Translations under genes and position numbers: made by a program
The notes under the pieces: generated by a model
What the model saw: only the letters and a program-made list of their open reading frames with translations
Told to the model about the DNA's origin: nothing
Database searches by the model: none
DNA from: Tannerellaceae bacterium
Lineage (GTDB): Bacteria; Bacteroidota; Bacteroidia; Bacteroidales; Tannerellaceae
Assembly: GCA_031271045.1 (NCBI GenBank)
Contig: JAISWO010000060.1
Span: 1 to 64,000, forward strand
Length of the DNA stretch: 64,000 nucleotides
Direction of reading: 5' to 3'
Part shown: positions 60,072 to 64,000 of the stretch, piece after piece
Layout: every line of letters begins with the position of its first letter
Numbering within the stretch: the first letter of the stretch is position 1

Positions 60072-61094
60072 TCAATGCAGTATCTTGTATAGTAGTTCTT
60101 TCATGATGTCGGCATCAGTCATCGAGGCTTTTTCTACTCCTTTGGAGTGGGCATCGGCGGTGCGGATATTTCCTATCAGGTTGAATACTTTCATGGCTGA
60201 ATAAGCCTTCATGCCTAACAAATAATCTTTTACCTGAATGCTATATCGAAATCCCAAGGTGTTCATCAAACCAGTCTCCGAACGATCGGCTGAATAATGG
60301 CAGATAAGTAGATTGGAAAAGTAATTGAACACTAAGGAGAGGGTGTTTTGTATGGAATTCTCTTTGGGATTCTTTTCAAAATATTGGATGATCCGATTGG
60401 CTTTCAGTACATCTTTCATGGCTATGGCCTTTAGCAGCTCAAAATTATTATACTCCTTACTGATGCCGATATTCTGTTCTATCAGTTCCGGAGTAATACG
60501 TTTGGGAGCGGTATCGGGCAGCAAAATAGCCAGTTTGTCCAATTCTTTGCAGAGTCGCCCCAGATCATTACCTAAGAAATCGGCAAGCATTTGGGTGCCT
60601 TTGGCATCTATGGTTGTGGCACGCGTCTGCAAAAAGGAGGTGATAAATGCAGGCATTCTATTGTCGGGAATCTTTTTGGACTCGAATAAAACACCGATTT
60701 TATCAGAGGTTGTAGCCAAAGATTTCCGTCTATCAATCGTTTTATATTTGTAATTAACAACCAATACAGTGGATAGAAGAGGGTGTTTTACATAATTAGC
60801 CAGCGTTTCGATGTCGCGTATCAATTGTGCTTCCCTGACGATGATCAGCTGTCGTTCTGCCATCATAGGGAAACGTCTTGCCGCATTGAAGATGGTTGCC
60901 GCATCTGTATCCGCCCCATATAGGATCGTTTGGTTAAAGTCCCGTTCCGATTCATCCAAAACATTCTCGATAAGTAAATCGGTAATTCGGTCGATAAAAT
61001 AAGGTTCCTCTCCCATTAGCAGATAGATGGGAGAGAATTTCTTTGCCTTTATATCATTGCAGATACTATCGAACGTATGTTCATTCTTAGCCAT
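60072..61094 (-). CDS. holA: DNA polymerase III subunit delta
   Basis: 340-residue clamp-loader subunit that opens the beta clamp. N-terminal AAA+-like domain: PIYLLMGEEPYFIDRITDLL near residues 18-37 and RQLIIVREAQLI near 80. The middle has LADFLGNDLGRLCKELDKLAIL near 188. The C-terminal collar ends DADIMKELLYKIL. Slightly divergent from E. coli HolA, as usual in Bacteroidetes. It follows amn by 21 bases on the same strand. Confidence 0.94.
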   Translation of the reverse strand: MAKNEHTFDSICNDIKAKKFSPIYLLMGEEPYFIDRITDLLIENVLDESERDFNQTILYGADTDAATIFNAARRFPMMAERQLIIVREAQLIRDIETLANYVKHPLLSTVLVVNYKYKTIDRRKSLATTSDKIGVLFESKKIPDNRMPAFITSFLQTRATTIDAKGTQMLADFLGNDLGRLCKELDKLAILLPDTAPKRITPELIEQNIGISKEYNNFELLKAIAMKDVLKANRIIQYFEKNPKENSIQNTLSLVFNYFSNLLICHYSADRSETGLMNTLGFRYSIQVKDYLLGMKAYSAMKVFNLIGNIRTADAHSKGVEKASMTDADIMKELLYKILH

Positions 61095-61115
61095 AATAGT
61101 TTGTAGATAATGTAG

Positions 61116-61892
61116 TTACCAACTAAAACGTATGTGACGGATGGTTTTCTTCCCTTCGAGGATTTGCTGCAGAGCTTCCACACCCAGTTTCAGGTGTTCG
61201 CGGACGAACTGCTGTGTCACTCTCCGGTCGCTTTCGTCGGTTTTTACACCACTTTCTTCCATTGGTTTATCCGACACCATCAGTAAAGCGCCGGTAGGTA
61301 TTTCATTGACAAAACCGGCGGTTAGCAAGGTCGCCGTTTCCATATCAATACCCGTAGCATGTGTGCGTCGCAGATAGTCTTTAAATGTGTCGTCATATTC
61401 CCATACACGGCGGTTTGTGGTGTAGACCGTACCCGTCCAGTAGTCATGTCCATGATCCCGTATGGCCGATGATATGGCTCGCAGCATCGAAAATGCAGGT
61501 AACGATGGCACTTCTGGAGGGAGGTATTCATTAGAAGTACCTTCTCCGCGGATAGCGGCTATCGGTAGCAGGAAATCGCCTTCTTTGTTCGCTTTTTTCA
61601 ATCCTCCACATTTGCCGAGGAACAGTGCAGCTTTGGGCTTGACAGCCGACAGCAGATCCATGATAGTAGCGGCATTTGCGCTTCCCATTCCGAAGTTTAC
61701 AATCATCATCTTCCCATTGGAGGCATTCGGCATAGAACCTTTTAACCCTCTAATTTCTACTTGAAAGTGTTCGGCAAACAATTCTACGTACTTCGTGAAA
61801 TTAGTAAGCAGGATGTATTCGGTAAACTCATCCAATTGCCTGTCGGTATAACGTGGCAACCAGTTTTCAACGATTTCTTGTTTTGTCTTCAT
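61116..61892 (-). CDS. amn: AMP nucleosidase
   Basis: 258-residue purine-nucleoside-phosphorylase-fold enzyme that hydrolyses AMP to adenine and ribose-5-phosphate. Motifs: MMIVNFGMGSANAATIMDLL near residue 62, ALFLGKCGGLKKANKEGDFL near 90, ATGIDMETATLLTAGF near 178 (the purine/ribose Glu), and LLMVSDKPM near 202. It is the short Bacteroidetes form without the N-terminal domain of E. coli Amn. First gene of an amn-holA operon, divergent from the HsdR-N-like gene; a TATATTTG element at 61927-61920 serves it. Confidence 0.93.
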   Translation of the reverse strand: MKTKQEIVENWLPRYTDRQLDEFTEYILLTNFTKYVELFAEHFQVEIRGLKGSMPNASNGKMMIVNFGMGSANAATIMDLLSAVKPKAALFLGKCGGLKKANKEGDFLLPIAAIRGEGTSNEYLPPEVPSLPAFSMLRAISSAIRDHGHDYWTGTVYTTNRRVWEYDDTFKDYLRRTHATGIDMETATLLTAGFVNEIPTGALLMVSDKPMEESGVKTDESDRRVTQQFVREHLKLGVEALQQILEGKKTIRHIRFSW

Positions 61893-61907
61893 TAATAATT
61901 ATCTTTG
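61878..61907 (+). promoter_or_regulatory. promoter of the HsdR-N-like gene
   Basis: TTG (61878-61880), 19 bases, TATCTTTG (61900-61907), predicted start near 61914, 26 bases before ATG 61940. It reaches into the 5' end of the divergent amn gene. Confidence 0.75.
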
Positions 61908-61939
61908 ATGACCGGTTTGCAAATATAATTAAAATAAAC

Positions 61940-62392
61940 ATGCTTGTGCTGAACTTACCTGTGTTCAACGTAAAAATAAAGGAAAAAGGAGGAAAGCGGA
62001 TGATCTATGATCAGCTCCGGAGGAAGTATGTGGCTCTTACTCCCGAGGAATGGGTGCGTCAGCATTTTATCAATTATCTGATTTCCGAAAAGCGCTATCC
62101 GGCCGGCTTATTGGGAAATGAAGTAACCCTCAGGCAAAATGAAACATCCCGTCGCTGCGATACAATTGTATACAACCGTTTCCTCACCCCTCTCATGATT
62201 TTGGAATATAAATCCCCCGATGTATTGATCAAAAGAGCTGTATTTGATCAAATATGCCGCTATAACGCTTCCTTAAGGGTACGGTACCTGACTGTCAGCA
62301 ACGGGATACTGCATTTTTGCTGCCGGATTGACTATGAAACACAAAGCTATTCTTTCCTCAAAAGCATACCCGACTACGATGAATTAGAATAA
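61940..62392 (+). CDS. stand-alone type I restriction HsdR N-terminal-like nuclease protein
   Basis: 150 residues. It matches the HSDR_N_2-type PD-(D/E)xK fold: EEWVRQHFINYLISEKRYPAG near residue 40, then CDTIVYNRFLTPLMILEYKSP with the acidic residue and E-x-K of the active site near 90-110, and FDQICRYNASLRVRYLTVSNG after it. No motor or methylase domain is present and no hsdM/hsdS is nearby, so this is not a restriction system by itself. I recall it next to holA/amn in other Bacteroidales. Start fixed by the promoter at 61878-61907. The GH9 gene ends one base downstream on the other strand. Confidence 0.82.
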   Translation: MLVLNLPVFNVKIKEKGGKRMIYDQLRRKYVALTPEEWVRQHFINYLISEKRYPAGLLGNEVTLRQNETSRRCDTIVYNRFLTPLMILEYKSPDVLIKRAVFDQICRYNASLRVRYLTVSNGILHFCCRIDYETQSYSFLKSIPDYDELE

Positions 62393-64000
62393 TCAGTTTT
62401 TCCGCAGAGAGACGTCCAACGCCGTAGAGAAATAAGTGAATAAACTTTGCCAATTAATAGCAATCTCATTCGCCGCATAAGCAGGTGTTACATCTGTATA
62501 CGATTCGTCGGGGATATCGGAGGGGTATTCACAATTGTCTTGCTTGCCTGGATTGGGACCTCCAACTAAAAAACCAGGTATCGGATCCGCCAATTCATCA
62601 CTTGCCGATAGTCTGTGATGCGGATTCACCGGACTTTTAGATCCCCATCCGGTGATATAGCAGAAGCCAGTGGCATTCCTGCCCAGGATATAATCCATAT
62701 TATGAAGCGCATTGGTCAGGTACTTTTTATTCTGCGTAAGCAGCCAGGCGTACAGAAAGGTAATGCCTTGGTTGGAGGCGGCGTCGGAATTGCATCCCCA
62801 GAAGAAATCCTTAGCCTGGCGTCCGTAAGGAGCTGCGTATGGAGCTGTCTCCAGATGTTGCGAAGCGCTGTCGGCATAGGTTAGTAATTGTTCTCTTGCC
62901 TGGGCGGCCAGCGTTTGAGCTTCCTGCCGTGTTCCGGCATGGCGGATCAGGGTCCATTGTCCCAATCCGTTGACTCGACCCCAAGTCGGGAGGGTGTACG
63001 TGTCGGGGGCATATTCTGCGGCTGTCTTCAGGTAAGAGGCTTCCCCGGTGGTGATATACAATTCGACGGAAGCCCAGAAAAACTCATCGGTAGCCGATCT
63101 GTCTCCATATTCCCCGGTTGTTACGTCGGGATCGAAGTTTTCGTTCATCGCCCGTTGCCGGTAAAGAACTTCCGGATTTTTCAATGCCCAGTTGAAAGCG
63201 AAGCGAGCGGCGGCGAGTGTTTTCGCTGCAAGGCCGGGATAATCGGCTTCAAATCCGGAGTAGACGCGTGATGCCTGCGCCATTGAGGCGGCAAAGTCCA
63301 AGGCAGCCGTCACTGACTTGGCGACCACGTAACGTTGCTTCCGGCAATCCACGGGTTTGATGAAGCCTTCAAACTCAGCTCCGGTCAGTTTGTGATATAC
63401 TCCGCCGTCGGCGGGATCTTGCATGGTGAGCATCCATTCGATGTTCCAGTAGACTTCGTCGAGCAAATCCGGGGTTGTGTTTCCGCTTTCCGGGATATGG
63501 GCGTTCTGCTGCTTCACTGCATCAGGGAAGTCCTCGTACAGGGAGAGCAATACACCGACGGTAAAGCCGGAGTTGACGATGTATTTATTGTAGTCGCCTG
63601 CATCATACCAACCCTTGGGCGAGGCGATGATCGTACCGGCCGGACGATTGGGGGAAGCAGCCGAAGGATGCACCATCACGCTGTCGTCGGGATGTCCTGC
63701 GGGGCGGTTCCAGGCTCCGGCATACGGTTCTTCAATCGGGGTCGATGCCCGTTGATAGTAAAAGGCCTTCAGTCCTGCCAGGGCTACATCCTGCAAAATA
63801 CTTTCCCTGACGGCGAAGGGATAAGACTGTCCTATGCCGGGCATTTCGATCCGGTATTCTCCGGCGGCGGTAAGGCCGGTGAAGGATAAGACGGAGGTCT
63901 TTTTGTCCGAGAAGGAAGAAGTGCGAAGCCCGGACGAAACGCCGGTAAAGACAACCTTGTTGGTCGCCAGATTACGGATCGAGAAAGGCTGATTGCCGAT
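62393..64000 (-). CDS. glycoside hydrolase family 9 (endoglucanase-type), partial
   Basis: At least 535 residues; the frame continues past the window edge upstream of the internal Met at 63844. The edge-side about 60 residues (FSIRNLATNKVVFTGVSS, SVLSFTGLTAAGEYRIEMPG) are a CelD-N-type immunoglobulin-like domain. The catalytic (alpha/alpha)6 barrel follows: SPKGWYDAGDYNKYIVNSGF with the catalytic Asp pair, WGSKSPVNPHHRLS, and the final ANEIAINWQSLFTYFSTAL with the proton-donor Glu. GH9 enzymes cut beta-1,4-glucans or related beta-glucans. The signal peptide, if any, is outside the window. Confidence 0.93.
   Translation of the reverse strand: MGNQPFSIRNLATNKVVFTGVSSGLRTSSFSDKKTSVLSFTGLTAAGEYRIEMPGIGQSYPFAVRESILQDVALAGLKAFYYQRASTPIEEPYAGAWNRPAGHPDDSVMVHPSAASPNRPAGTIIASPKGWYDAGDYNKYIVNSGFTVGVLLSLYEDFPDAVKQQNAHIPESGNTTPDLLDEVYWNIEWMLTMQDPADGGVYHKLTGAEFEGFIKPVDCRKQRYVVAKSVTAALDFAASMAQASRVYSGFEADYPGLAAKTLAAARFAFNWALKNPEVLYRQRAMNENFDPDVTTGEYGDRSATDEFFWASVELYITTGEASYLKTAAEYAPDTYTLPTWGRVNGLGQWTLIRHAGTRQEAQTLAAQAREQLLTYADSASQHLETAPYAAPYGRQAKDFFWGCNSDAASNQGITFLYAWLLTQNKKYLTNALHNMDYILGRNATGFCYITGWGSKSPVNPHHRLSASDELADPIPGFLVGGPNPGKQDNCEYPSDIPDESYTDVTPAYAANEIAINWQSLFTYFSTALDVSLRKN

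Overview
The window looks like chromosomal DNA of a Bacteroidales bacterium. The evidence is two SusC/SusD outer-membrane pairs, a FecR anti-sigma and ECF-sigma pair, many lipoproteins with short lipoboxes, and promoters of the Bacteroidetes type (TTTG, about 19 bases, TAnnTTTG). A Tannerella/Parabacteroides-like member is my inference from gene content, not something the sequence proves. Two features suit an anaerobe: class III ribonucleotide reductase and a 2-oxoacid:ferredoxin oxidoreductase. I found no rRNA, tRNA or CRISPR.

Layout. 1-5.6 kb: tail of an unknown gene, NhaC antiporter, flavodoxin, a GH172-like lipoprotein, a glycosyltransferase and free-methionine-sulfoxide reductase. A 4 x 23 bp repeat follows. 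5.9-16.7 kb: an ABC ATPase coupled to a giant permease/peptidase-like fusion, then a convergent SusC-SusD-S9 peptidase set that fits uptake and breakdown of peptides. 17-29.8 kb is mostly housekeeping: nrdDG, an alpha/beta-hydrolase-like protein, O6-alkylguanine repair, rpsO, typA, a DUF2156 protein, an AraC regulator, RsmF, an ENPP-type lipoprotein and an acyl-CoA ligase.

29.9-40.3 kb is the unusual accessory region. Two arrays of 41-42 bp tandem units each run into the same 161 bp module, which carries a consensus promoter, a leader and the first 11 codons of a reading frame. One module starts a DUF6261-like gene. The other is fused in frame to a beta-propeller lipoprotein. A third, shortened copy interrupts the start of another lipoprotein gene. 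Between the arrays lies an AT-rich operon of propeller lipoproteins, a type I signal peptidase, an O-antigen-ligase-like TPR protein and a transglutaminase-like lipoprotein that carries a frameshift.

40.5-43.4 kb: an ECF sigma factor with a 59-residue partner gene and a strong terminator, then a TPR histidine kinase. 43.4-51.8 kb: a polysaccharide utilization locus in the order ECF sigma, FecR, SusC (with STN domain), SusD, GH31, where the transporter should signal glycan arrival to its own sigma factor. A third array (hairpin units of about 41 bp) lies at 52.0-52.3 kb. 52.3-55.0 kb: rpe-comEC-secreted nuclease operon. 55.2-58.0 kb: four-subunit 2-oxoacid:ferredoxin oxidoreductase with an embedded 55-residue membrane protein. 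58.3-64 kb: two small HTH proteins, a gene-free gap with nested hairpins, amn-holA, a lone HsdR-N-like protein, and the start of a GH9 glycosidase running off the window.
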